In this document: positions 25,690-33,602 of the stretch, piece by piece
Layout of the letters: each line of letters begins with the position of its first letter
Position numbering within the stretch: the stretch's first letter is position 1
NCBI GenBank assembly: GCA_022769085.1
Contig: JALEKO010000045.1
Coordinates: forward strand, 1-34,480
Origin: Peptoniphilaceae bacterium
Lineage (GTDB): Bacteria > Bacillota > Clostridia > Tissierellales > Peptoniphilaceae
Direction: 5' to 3'
Length of the DNA: 34,480 nt
Position numbers and translations under genes: made by a program
The notes under the pieces: model-generated
The model's input: only the letters and a program-made list of their open reading frames with translations
Databases searched by the model: none
What the model was told of the DNA's origin: nothing

Positions 25690-26781
25690 TTATTTTTTTT
25701 CTTTTGCTAATTTTATACAAATATCAACAATTTCTTCAGAAGCATTTTCGTTTATCATTTTTTTTGCCGCTTTACCCATTGTTTTAAGTTTTTCTTCATT
25801 ATGTATTATGCTTTTTATTTTTTCATCTAATATTTTACCATTTAAATCTTTTTCAAGTATCATTAGGCTTGCATTATTTTTTACATAACTTTCAGCGTTT
25901 TTTTGTTGATGATTTTCTGTAGTATAAGCCTTAGGAATAAGTATAGAAGGTTTTTCTAAGCTTGAAATTTCTGTAAGTGTCATTGCTCCACTTGATGCTA
26001 TGATTAAATCACTTACACTATAAAATACATCAATATTATCTATATAATCATAAATTTTTATATTTTCGTTGATTTTTACTTCTTTCATTAAATCATCAAA
26101 ATTTGATTTTCCACTTGCATGTAAAAGCTGATAACTTCCATCCATTATTTCGCTTAATTCAATTATCGCTTTATTTAGTTTATATGAACCATTACTACCA
26201 CCAAATGAAAAAACAACTGGAATTTTTGAATTAAGATTTAATAATTTGTATGCATTTTCCTTAGTGTTTGTTTTAAAAGATTTTCTCACAGGATTTCCAG
26301 TGACAACTATTTTACTAGAATTTTTTAAATATTGTTTTGCTTCTATAAATGAAACACAAACTACATCAACAAATTTTGACAGTATTTTATTTGTAATTCC
26401 AGGATAAGAATTTGATTCATGAATCAATGTTGGTATTTTTTTTCTACTTGACTCATAAAGAACAGCAGCACTTACATATCCTCCTGTTCCAATTGAAATG
26501 TCAGGGTTAAAATCTTTAATAATTTTTTTAGCCTGTTTTAACCCTTTTAAGTTCATATTTATTGAAGAAAAAATCTTTTTACTAACTTTTCTTGGTATTC
26601 CCATCGCATCAATTCCAATAAATGGAATATCCATTTTTTCAATTATGTCTTTCTCAATACCTTCTTTTCTTCCAACATATAAAAATTCACTATTATTTTC
26701 TTTTTCTTTAATAGCTTGAATTATTGCTATTGCAGGATAAATATGACCTCCTGTACCACCACCAGAAATTAAAACTTTCAT
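25690..26781 (-). CDS. murG: UDP-GlcNAc:undecaprenyl-PP-MurNAc-pentapeptide GlcNAc transferase
   Basis: Membrane-associated glycosyltransferase converting lipid I to lipid II. The 363-residue GT28 protein has the N-terminal loop LISGGGTGGHIYPAIAI, GGYVSAAVL, LIHESNSYPGITNKIL, and the nucleotide-sugar site VFSFGGSNGSYKLNKAI (usually GGSQGA). It also has IIASSGAMTLTEISSLEKPSILIP and ENHQQKNAE. The ATG overlaps the murD stop by four bases, implying coupled translation. Last gene before the gap ahead of ftsZ. Confidence 0.96.
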   Translation of the reverse strand: MKVLISGGGTGGHIYPAIAIIQAIKEKENNSEFLYVGRKEGIEKDIIEKMDIPFIGIDAMGIPRKVSKKIFSSINMNLKGLKQAKKIIKDFNPDISIGTGGYVSAAVLYESSRKKIPTLIHESNSYPGITNKILSKFVDVVCVSFIEAKQYLKNSSKIVVTGNPVRKSFKTNTKENAYKLLNLNSKIPVVFSFGGSNGSYKLNKAIIELSEIMDGSYQLLHASGKSNFDDLMKEVKINENIKIYDYIDNIDVFYSVSDLIIASSGAMTLTEISSLEKPSILIPKAYTTENHQQKNAESYVKNNASLMILEKDLNGKILDEKIKSIIHNEEKLKTMGKAAKKMINENASEEIVDICIKLAKEKK

Positions 26782-28091
26782 TTTTCCTCCAATAATTTGT
26801 TAACTTCATTTATAAAGTCATCTCCTCTTTGTTCATAATTATCATACATGTCCCAAGAGGCACTTGCAGGAGATAATAAGGCAACATCTCCTTTTTTACT
26901 ATTATTATAGATATATTTTATAGCATCTTTAATAGTATCAACTACAATAAAATCAACATTTTTTTCTTTATTAATTTTCGCTATTTTCTCAGCTGTTTGT
27001 CCAAGCAAGACCATATATTTTCCAATTTTTTTAAACTCATCTATCATTGGCGAATAATCTATATTTTTATCATATCCTCCGGCAATTAAAATTACATTTT
27101 TATCAAAACTTTTTAAAGCTTTCAAAGTGCTGTCAACATTAGTTCCTTTTGAATCGTTAAAATATTTTACACCATTAATTTCCTTTATAAACTGAAGTCT
27201 ATGCTTAATTGCTTTAAATGATTTTAACCCTTTAACTATTTCATCTTTTTTTAAACCAAAATTTAGTAATAAAAGGGATGCACACATAATATTTTCAAAG
27301 TTATGTATACCTATTAAGTTTAAATCTTTGGTATTAACAAATACATCATTGTTATACATTATTTTATCATCTTTCAAATACATTCCGACTATTTTATTTT
27401 TAGATGAAAAATAAATTTTTTTAGCATTTGTTTTTATTTCTTTAGATACCTTATCATCATAATTGATTATTAAAAAATCTTCTTTTGTCTGATTTTTAGT
27501 AATGTTAAATTTTGATTTTTTATAATCATCAAAACTTTTATGCCAATCAATATGATCTTCTGTAACATTAGTAATTGCAGCAAATTTAGTATGAAATTTA
27601 TATATATCATGAAGTTGAAAACTTGATAATTCTTCTATAAAAATAGCATCTTCATTGTACATTTTCCATAGAATTCCTTCTCCAATGTTACCAACAGTTA
27701 AAGATTTTTTTCCATTTTCATTTAATATATGTGCAACTAAACTAACTGTAGTGGTTTTCCCATTTGTTCCTGTAATTGAAATGATTCTTTTTTCAGGAAA
27801 AAGTAAATAACTCATTTCAATATCACTTATAACTTCATATTTGCTTTTTAATTCAATAAAAAGTTTATCATCTGGTTTTATTCCTGGAGATTTTATTACA
27901 TAATCATAATTATTTTTAAAAATTTCCTCACGCAAAAGAGGGCTATACTTATAGCCCATCAGATCATCTTTTGTTTTAAATTTTTCGTCATAAGTAAACA
28001 CATTAGCTCCCATTTTAGATAATGTTTTTACAGAACTTATTCCACTTACTCCTAAACCATATATTAATATATTTTTTTCTTTTATTTTCAT
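26778..28091 (-). CDS. murD: UDP-N-acetylmuramoylalanine--D-glutamate ligase
   Basis: Adds D-glutamate to UDP-MurNAc-L-Ala in cytoplasmic peptidoglycan precursor synthesis. The product has the Mur ligase layout: N-terminal nucleotide fold (NILIYGLGVSGISSVKTL), ATP-binding loop SITGTNGKTTTVSLVAHIL, ITNVTEDHIDWHKSFDDY, and a C-terminal domain with FNDSKGTNVDSTLKAL and LLSPASASWDMYDNYEQRGDDF. The frame is open to an ATG at 28124, but the ATG at 28091 overlaps the mraY stop as ATGA and starts MKIKEKNILIYG, matching the family. I prefer it (437 residues). It overlaps murG downstream. Confidence 0.95.
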   Translation of the reverse strand: MKIKEKNILIYGLGVSGISSVKTLSKMGANVFTYDEKFKTKDDLMGYKYSPLLREEIFKNNYDYVIKSPGIKPDDKLFIELKSKYEVISDIEMSYLLFPEKRIISITGTNGKTTTVSLVAHILNENGKKSLTVGNIGEGILWKMYNEDAIFIEELSSFQLHDIYKFHTKFAAITNVTEDHIDWHKSFDDYKKSKFNITKNQTKEDFLIINYDDKVSKEIKTNAKKIYFSSKNKIVGMYLKDDKIMYNNDVFVNTKDLNLIGIHNFENIMCASLLLLNFGLKKDEIVKGLKSFKAIKHRLQFIKEINGVKYFNDSKGTNVDSTLKALKSFDKNVILIAGGYDKNIDYSPMIDEFKKIGKYMVLLGQTAEKIAKINKEKNVDFIVVDTIKDAIKYIYNNSKKGDVALLSPASASWDMYDNYEQRGDDFINEVNKLLEEK

Positions 28092-29038
28092 AATATCATT
28101 AGAGTAATCAATGACAGTATACATGAAACTATTCCAAAAACAGTAACTATCTTTGATTCTTTATATCCTTTCAATTCAAAATGATGATGAATTGGACTCA
28201 TCAAAAAAATTCTCTTCTTATTTCTATGTCTATAAGACCAAACTTGCAAAATTACAGATAAAGCTTCAAACATAAAAACTCCCGCTAGTATTATTAGATG
28301 AATTACAATTCCACTATTTATCGCAAGAGAGACTACAGCTCCACCTATTGCCATTGATCCTGTATCTCCCATGAAAACAGATGCTGGATTTGAATTATAT
28401 ATTAAAAATCCTAATAATGCTCCAAACATTATTGATGAAAAATAAATATTTTCTACCGAAGAAGAAATAAGTATAAACACTAAAAAAATTGGTAAAGAAA
28501 CTGTAGAAATTAAGCCATCTAAACCATCAGTCAAATTTGCAGCATTTACAGTTCCAATAATTATAAACATCATTATTGGTATTCCTAATAATCCAGTATG
28601 TATTTTAAAATTTAATATTGGCACTGTAAATACATTAATAATCTCTGGATTAAAGTAATAGTTTAATGTGCAAATAAAAAAGCTCAATAAAACTTGTAAA
28701 ACTATTTTTTGTTTTGGATTTAATCCTTCAGACTGTTTTAAAACAAGTTTCCTAAAATCATCAAAAAATCCAATTGCCCCAAAACCTATAGAGCTTATTA
28801 AAAGCGTCGCAAGTTTTATTCCTTTAGGAATTACTATAAATGAAATTACAAAAAATGTTAATATTATAATTACTCCACCCATAGTTGGAGTGCCTGCTTT
28901 GCCCATATGACTTTTTGGTCCAACTTCTCTTATATTTTGACCAATATGTTTTTCTTTTAAAATTGGTATTAAAAATTTTCCCATAATTGCAGATAATACA
29001 AAAGATAACAGTATAACTGCAAATAAATTATAATTCAT
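28088..29038 (-). CDS. mraY: Phospho-N-acetylmuramoyl-pentapeptide transferase
   Basis: Integral membrane enzyme that makes lipid I from UDP-MurNAc-pentapeptide and undecaprenyl phosphate. The 316-residue protein has about ten helices. Conserved polar loops are present: GPKSHMGKAGTPTMGGVII, the aspartate pair in GFFDDFRKLVLKQSEGL, NAANLTDGLDGLISTVS, NPASVFMGDTGSMAIGG and MSPIHHHFELKG. Length is typical for Firmicutes (about 320). It is followed by murD through an ATGA overlap and preceded by ftsL at 8 nt. The usual ftsI/spoVD, murE and murF genes between ftsL and mraY are absent. Confidence 0.97.
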   Translation of the reverse strand: MNYNLFAVILLSFVLSAIMGKFLIPILKEKHIGQNIREVGPKSHMGKAGTPTMGGVIIILTFFVISFIVIPKGIKLATLLISSIGFGAIGFFDDFRKLVLKQSEGLNPKQKIVLQVLLSFFICTLNYYFNPEIINVFTVPILNFKIHTGLLGIPIMMFIIIGTVNAANLTDGLDGLISTVSLPIFLVFILISSSVENIYFSSIMFGALLGFLIYNSNPASVFMGDTGSMAIGGAVVSLAINSGIVIHLIILAGVFMFEALSVILQVWSYRHRNKKRIFLMSPIHHHFELKGYKESKIVTVFGIVSCILSLITLMIL

Positions 29039-29046
29039 AATTTCTC

Positions 29047-29418
29047 CTATTGTTCATTCGAATCGCTTATTTCTTCATCAGTTGAATTTCTCATATTCAG
29101 TTCTTCGTAAGCATACTTTTTAATTTCTTCCAAATCTAAACTATCGCTTAATTTTTTTGAAATGGCATCTCTTTTAAAATTTAAAACATACACCTCATCA
29201 TTCAAATTTTTCAATTGCTTTGTCTTATTTTTTAAATTTGTAAATTTTCCAAAGACAAGTGCCGATAAAATTAAACTTAATGATATAAACAAAATAATTA
29301 CAATCATTTTAATTTTTTTATCATTTGTAATTGCTGTTTTTATGTAGTCTTTTTCTTTTTTATTTACTTTTTCAATTTTATTATTTATATAAGAATTTTC
29401 AACTTGTATGCTTTGCAT
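29047..29418 (-). CDS. ftsL: FtsL-like septum formation protein
   Basis: A 123-residue bitopic protein: charged N-terminal tail, one membrane helix at about 37-58 (MIVIILFISLSLILSALVFG), then an extracytoplasmic coiled coil (FTNLKNKTKQLKNLNDEVYVL) ending with DLEEIKKYAYEELNMRN, the usual FtsL/DivIC tail region. FtsL sequences are poorly conserved. The call rests on size, topology and position between rsmH and mraY. It is expected to join DivIB and DivIC at the septum. The start shares the last base of the rsmH stop. Confidence 0.82.
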   Translation of the reverse strand: MQSIQVENSYINNKIEKVNKKEKDYIKTAITNDKKIKMIVIILFISLSLILSALVFGKFTNLKNKTKQLKNLNDEVYVLNFKRDAISKKLSDSLDLEEIKKYAYEELNMRNSTDEEISDSNEQ

Positions 29419-30347
29419 TACACTCTCTCCGCTACTCTAAGTTTTGCACTATGACTTCTTTTATTAATTTTTAATTCTTGATTTGATGCTATAATTGGTT
29501 TTTTTGTAATTATTTTTAATTTTCTGTGATTTGAACCACATTTACATACAGGAAGTTCTGGAGGACAAATACAATTTTTGTTTAAATATTTAAATTTTTC
29601 TTTTACAATTCTATCCTCAAGTGAATGAAATGTTATAATACATAACCTTCCTTCTTTATTTAACCTATCAGCTATTTTTTCAATTGTTCTATCTAAAACA
29701 CCAAGCTCATCATTTACCTCTATTCTAAGAGCCTGAAAAATTCTTTTTTCAGGGTGAACTTCATTTGAAAAAATATTTTTCCTAACTACATCTCTAAGTT
29801 CAAATGTTGTTTTTATTTCTTTTATTTTTCGACTTTTAACAATTGCTTTTGCTATTGTTCTTGAAAATCTTTCTTCTCCATACTTTGAAAATATATTTTG
29901 AAGTTGATCTATAGAATAATTATTTACTATATACCTTGCATCTTTTTCAATTCTTTTATCCATTCTCATATCAAGTATGCCATCATTCATATATGAAAAC
30001 CCTCTCTGACCATTGTCTATCTGATAGCTTGATATTCCAATATCCATTAATGCACCGTCTATTTTATCAACTCCAAGTTTGGAAAGTTCACTGTCAAAAT
30101 ATTTAAAATTTTCATTAATAAAAATAATTTTATCTTTATATTCTTTTAAATTTATCTTTGCAGCTTTTATAGCTTCTTCATCTTGATCAAATCCTATAAG
30201 AAATCCATTTTTTAAATTCTTTAAAATTTCTTTAGAATGTCCTCCAGCTCCAAGGGTACAGTCAACATAAATCCCATCAGGTTTAATATTAAGATTTTCT
30301 ATTGTTTCATTTAGTAAAACTGGTATATGTTTAAATTTCATTGTCAT
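29418..30347 (-). CDS. rsmH: 16S rRNA (cytosine(1402)-N4)-methyltransferase RsmH
   Basis: Methylates C1402 of 16S rRNA in the ribosomal P site using S-adenosylmethionine. The 309-residue product has HIPVLLNETIENLN, the SAM-binding YVDCTLGAGGHSKEIL, GALMDIGISSYQID, RGFSYMNDGILDMRMD and the C-terminal IITFHSLEDRIVKEKF and SHSAKLRVAERV. Cysteine pairs in CICPPELPVCKCGSNHRKL are typical for Firmicutes. The ATG at 30347 has GGAG at 7 nt; a second ATG two codons later is an alternative. It overlaps the mraZ end by 17 bases. Confidence 0.96.
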   Translation of the reverse strand: MTMKFKHIPVLLNETIENLNIKPDGIYVDCTLGAGGHSKEILKNLKNGFLIGFDQDEEAIKAAKINLKEYKDKIIFINENFKYFDSELSKLGVDKIDGALMDIGISSYQIDNGQRGFSYMNDGILDMRMDKRIEKDARYIVNNYSIDQLQNIFSKYGEERFSRTIAKAIVKSRKIKEIKTTFELRDVVRKNIFSNEVHPEKRIFQALRIEVNDELGVLDRTIEKIADRLNKEGRLCIITFHSLEDRIVKEKFKYLNKNCICPPELPVCKCGSNHRKLKIITKKPIIASNQELKINKRSHSAKLRVAERV

Positions 30348-30753
30348 CCATCAACTCCGACATATTTTCTTCAACATCTTTAATATATGAATTCCATTTA
30401 TCAAGATTCCAAATTTCAAAAATTGTATTATTTCCTATAATTATCGCTTCATTTTCTATTTCAGTATAGTCTATCAAATTTCTAGGAATTAGTAATCTCC
30501 CTTGTTTATCAAGGCTAACCTTTAATGTAGAAGAAAAAAACAGCCTTTTTAATGCCCTATTTTTTTTACTGTTGAAATCAAGTTTATTTAATGACTGAGC
30601 TCTTTTATCAAATTCATCTTGAGTTAATACTGTTAAAGAATTTTCTGGGCCTTTTGCCAAAAAAAATTCATCTCCCAATTTATATCTGAACTCTGATGGA
30701 ATCATTATTCTATTTTTTGTATCTAATTTGTGAATATATTGACCCAAAAACAT
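30331..30753 (-). CDS. mraZ: Transcriptional regulator MraZ
   Basis: DNA-binding regulator of the division and cell-wall cluster, with two SpoVT-AbrB-like domains: DTKNRIMIPSEFR in the first half and DKQGRLLIPRNLIDY in the second. The frame is open to 30777, but the family N-terminus MFLGQYIHKLD begins at the ATG at 30753. The extra eight codons coincide with repeats that look like MraZ binding sites, so 30753 (about 140 residues) is preferred. The ribosome site is weak. It heads the cluster. A good promoter and heptamer repeats just upstream point to self-regulation. Confidence 0.95.
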   Translation of the reverse strand: MFLGQYIHKLDTKNRIMIPSEFRYKLGDEFFLAKGPENSLTVLTQDEFDKRAQSLNKLDFNSKKNRALKRLFFSSTLKVSLDKQGRLLIPRNLIDYTEIENEAIIIGNNTIFEIWNLDKWNSYIKDVEENMSELMDDNEI

Positions 30754-30780
30754 AAACTTTATACCACTTTCTACCACTTA
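30754..30780 (-). promoter_or_regulatory. MraZ-box-like direct repeats in the mraZ leader
   Basis: On the minus strand three heptamers lie at exact 10-nt steps: TAAGTGG (30780-30774), AAAGTGG (30770-30764) and AAAGTTT (30760-30754), separated by TAG and TAT. Repeated AAAGTGG/T heptamers with 3-nt spacers are the described MraZ site in Mollicutes. They sit between the predicted start site and the ATG. Confidence 0.75.
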
Positions 30781-30785
30781 AATAC

Positions 30786-30814
30786 ATTTTAATATATATA
30801 TAGAAAAAGTGCAA
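30786..30814 (-). promoter_or_regulatory. mraZ promoter (TTGCAC-17-TAAAAT)
   Basis: On the minus strand, -35 TTGCAC at 30814-30809 and -10 TAAAAT at 30791-30786 with a 17-bp spacer. The predicted start near 30779 falls at the first MraZ-like repeat. Confidence 0.65.
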
Positions 30815-30958
30815 GTCGTTAATTAATTTTTTTTATAAATAGCTTATTTTCAATAAAATAAATTAAGTTATAAAATATTTTAACTTTGTTTTGTGCAATT
30901 ATATCATTTGTTTTTTTGCAGTATAATGTATTTATAAATTTTAAAAAAGAGGTTTAAA

Positions 30959-31252
30959 ATGAAAGAACTATTTATAAGTGATGTGTGTAAAGACAGCGTT
31001 AATTTAAAAAATTATTATGATGAAAATAAAGGTGGTTTCCCAAAGGAGCGGGAAATAATAGATATAACAAAATCTACAGAAAATTTAAAAAGATTTTTAA
31101 AATACAGAGATGAATTGAAAGAATTTGATGAAATTAAAAAATTAAATAAAATTGGTATTCCATCGCTTATTATAGATGAAGGAAAAGAAGTTTTATTTGA
31201 ATTTGAAAATAATAATTGTGATGATGATAAAGGAATGTGTTCTATATTTTAA
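30959..31252 (+). CDS. Glutaredoxin-related small protein with single active-site cysteine
   Basis: A 97-residue protein resembling clostridial glutaredoxin-related proteins: a beta strand (KELFISDVC), then EREIIDITKSTENLKRFLKYRDE, EFDEIKKLNKIGIPSLIID with the cis-proline IP step of thioredoxin folds, and a closing strand EVLFEF. The usual CxxC after the first strand is CKDS here (Cys10, Ser13), so only the first cysteine remains. A Cys-containing acidic tail (NNNCDDDKGMCSIF) follows. Redox or iron-sulfur-related function is possible but unproven. The ATG follows AGAGG at 7 nt; TATAAT at 30922-30927 is a likely -10. It is divergent from mraZ and convergent with the YihY-type gene. Confidence 0.7.
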   Translation: MKELFISDVCKDSVNLKNYYDENKGGFPKEREIIDITKSTENLKRFLKYRDELKEFDEIKKLNKIGIPSLIIDEGKEVLFEFENNNCDDDKGMCSIF

Positions 31253-31338
31253 AAAATACAGGAAACGGATTTTGATATAAACTATATTATATAAAAAATC
31301 ATAGTTAATATATACAATTTCCTATTCCTGTATTTTTT
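31251..31338. terminator. Convergent inverted repeat between the glutaredoxin-like and YihY-type genes
   Basis: AAAAAATACAGGAA (31251-31264) pairs with TTCCTGTATTTTTT (31325-31338). An inner AACTAT / ATAGTT stem may form in the long loop. The right arm includes the last codons of the YihY-type gene. It probably terminates transcription from both sides, but the loop is long for an intrinsic terminator. Confidence 0.5.
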
Positions 31339-32185
31339 TATTATAAAATAACTTTTCATATAAAAAAGCAAATTCTCCAGCAAATATAATTATCATACTT
31401 GACAAATTAAACCAAATAAAAAGTGCAAATATACCTACTAGTGAGCCGTAAATTACAGACATTGAAGATATGTTTGTTATATAAAATGAAAAAGCAATTG
31501 AAAGTATAAGCCATCCAATAGTAGCTATTAATGATCCAATAAATGATGATTTAAAATTTAATCTTTCTGTCTTTTTAAAATTTGGAGCATATCTAAAAAA
31601 TGATGTAAATGAAAAAATCATTGCTAATATAGGAATTAAATATTGAAGAAATAGTTTATAAATTGGATTAAATACATAATCATATTGCTTTAAATATGGT
31701 TTTATAAACGACAAAAATGCATTTCCATAAGCTGTGAATATCAAAACAGTTAAAATTACAAAACTTAAAATAAGTGTAAAAAATATAGATTTTAATCTTC
31801 CTATTACAAAATTTTTATTTTTTTCTAAACCAAAAGCTTTATTTAATGAATTAATTAAACTTGTAATAGCATTTGATGATGACCAAATCGATACAATTAA
31901 AGACATAGATAAAAGGGAATTAGATCTAGAATTAATTATATTTTCAACAATTGGTCTCATAATTATAAGAGTACTATCGGGTAATATTTTAAAAAATTCA
32001 AAAAGATTATCCAACTGATTTTGAGCAAAAATTGATATAATATTTATTATCACTATAAGCATCGGCACAAGCGACATTATAAAATAATATGCAGTTTGTG
32101 CCGATAAAAAAGTAATTTCATCTTTAGAAATTTCTTTAAATAATAATGAAATAAATTCTTTTTTACTTACTTTCTTTTCTTCCAT
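31322..32185 (-). CDS. YihY/UPF0761-family inner membrane protein (formerly BrkB-like)
   Basis: A 287-residue integral membrane protein with six or so hydrophobic helices. N-terminal EITFLSAQTAYYFIMSLVPMLIVIINII and C-terminal FIGSLIATIGWLILSIAFSFYIT, YGSLVGIFALFIWFNLSSMIIIFAGEF are characteristic of the YihY/UPF0761 family. The earlier ribonuclease BN label for this family is not supported by its sequence. The molecular function is unknown. The start overlaps the lgt end by 19 bases with only a weak ribosome site, so translation is probably coupled. Last gene of the yebC-DUF1461-lgt unit. Confidence 0.88.
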   Translation of the reverse strand: MEEKKVSKKEFISLLFKEISKDEITFLSAQTAYYFIMSLVPMLIVIINIISIFAQNQLDNLFEFFKILPDSTLIIMRPIVENIINSRSNSLLSMSLIVSIWSSSNAITSLINSLNKAFGLEKNKNFVIGRLKSIFFTLILSFVILTVLIFTAYGNAFLSFIKPYLKQYDYVFNPIYKLFLQYLIPILAMIFSFTSFFRYAPNFKKTERLNFKSSFIGSLIATIGWLILSIAFSFYITNISSMSVIYGSLVGIFALFIWFNLSSMIIIFAGEFAFLYEKLFYNKKIQE

Positions 32186-32949
32186 ATAAATATATTTTTC
32201 TTTCTATTAAATGAATATGCCAAAAGCATAATACCAAAAATCACAAAAAGTATACTAACTAATTGAGCTGTTCTTAAACCAAAAATATACAAAGAATCAG
32301 TTCTTAATCCTTCAATAAAAAATCTTACAATTCCATACAATATTAAATAAAATGAAGAAATTGTCCCACTAAATTTTTGATTTTTAAGCATATGCTGCAA
32401 AAAAATAAAAATCAATAAATCTGCCAATGATTCATATAAAAATGTAGGATGAACTCCCACCCCATTTATATTCATAGCCCATGGTAAATTTGTTTCGTAT
32501 CCATATGCTTCCATGTTCATAAAATTCCCCCATCTCCCAATAGATTGTCCAAGTGGAAGAGATGCTAGTGCAATATCAGTTACATCAATAAAAGGAATTT
32601 TTTTATGGTTACAATATACTAACCCTGCAAGTAATGAAAGTATAATTCCTCCATGTATTGCAAGTCCTCCAGCTCTAATGTTGAAAATTTCAATAGGATT
32701 ATTCACATACTGCTTCCATTCAAAAATTACATACCAAATTCTTGCACCTATTATAGCAAAAGGAAGAATAATAAGAAAAAGATCAAATGCAAATTCATCT
32801 GGAAATTCCCTTTTTAGGTAATTTTTGTTTGCTATATAAACAGATAGAATCATCCCTAAAGTTATAATTATTACATACCATCTAACATCAATTCCAAAAA
32901 TTGAAAAAGCAACTGGATTTACATTTACATCTATCATCAAAAGATTCAT
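32167..32949 (-). CDS. lgt: Prolipoprotein diacylglyceryl transferase
   Basis: Transfers a diacylglyceryl group from phosphatidylglycerol to the lipobox cysteine of prolipoproteins, such as the MglB precursor in this window. The 260-residue membrane protein has IDVRWYVIIITLGMI, the RAGGLAIHGGIILSLLAG segment and the family signature GQSIGRWGNFMNMEAYG, followed by HPTFLYESLADLLIF and FFIEGLRTDSLYIFGLRTAQ. The ATG follows AAGGAG at 6 nt. It overlaps the DUF1461 gene by four bases and the YihY-type gene by 19. Confidence 0.96.
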   Translation of the reverse strand: MNLLMIDVNVNPVAFSIFGIDVRWYVIIITLGMILSVYIANKNYLKREFPDEFAFDLFLIILPFAIIGARIWYVIFEWKQYVNNPIEIFNIRAGGLAIHGGIILSLLAGLVYCNHKKIPFIDVTDIALASLPLGQSIGRWGNFMNMEAYGYETNLPWAMNINGVGVHPTFLYESLADLLIFIFLQHMLKNQKFSGTISSFYLILYGIVRFFIEGLRTDSLYIFGLRTAQLVSILFVIFGIMLLAYSFNRKKNIFIWKKRK

Positions 32950-33602
32950 ATTTTTCTCCTTATATATAAAAAAAATAAATTAATAAGTAGCTGTAAAATT
33001 AAAAATACAATTAAAATTATAACTGTAGATTCAATAAAAAAATCGCCACTCATTATTTGCATGATAAGGTCTCTATTTACATCCATAATCCAAAGGTTAT
33101 TGTTAAAAAATATATGATGAAACATTATAAATAATTTATCAAAATTTAATGTTACAAAAATTAAAAATAAAAATAATATACAAGAAAAACTTATATTAGA
33201 TAAAATAATATATTTTAAAATTTTCTTTTTATTATTAGCATTTCTAAATCTATATACAATAATAATTATCAAGATGAGTACAATAAATCTTATTATATAC
33301 ATACTTTTATATATTTTGAAAACGTCAAACATATGCAGATATTCTTTTTTTGAAAAATTTCTTATCATTAGTTCATGATTTCCATTTTTCAAAAAAAGAA
33401 TTATATCAGAAATCGTATTAATCAACTTTTCTTTTGGTATGTTATATAAAGCAGAAATATCATTTCTTATTTGAAAATCAGTATAAAATTTATAATTGAG
33501 AGATTGAAATTCTACTGCAGTAATAATTGATAAAAGAAAAATTAGAAATCCACAAAGGACACTTATGAACTTACTTTTACTCTTGAGATTCTTCAGGAAC
33601 AT
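32946..33602 (-). CDS. TIGR01906/DUF1461 family integral membrane protein
   Basis: About 218 residues with four or five hydrophobic helices: one near the N-terminus (FISVLCGFLIFLLSIITAVEF), a large external loop, two central helices and a C-terminal one. The loop before the last helix, FNNNLWIMDVNRDLIMQIMSGDFF, is the recognisable family element (asparagine/tryptophan followed by an Asp, then a conserved aspartate-leucine). Function unknown; the family is found in Firmicutes and often near lgt or other envelope genes. The frame is open to 33638, inside yebC. I chose the ATG at 33602 (MFLKNLKSKSK), which gives a basic tail before the first helix, but 33632-33638 is possible. Confidence 0.75.
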   Translation of the reverse strand: MFLKNLKSKSKFISVLCGFLIFLLSIITAVEFQSLNYKFYTDFQIRNDISALYNIPKEKLINTISDIILFLKNGNHELMIRNFSKKEYLHMFDVFKIYKSMYIIRFIVLILIIIIVYRFRNANNKKKILKYIILSNISFSCILFLFLIFVTLNFDKLFIMFHHIFFNNNLWIMDVNRDLIMQIMSGDFFIESTVIILIVFLILQLLINLFFLYIRRKI

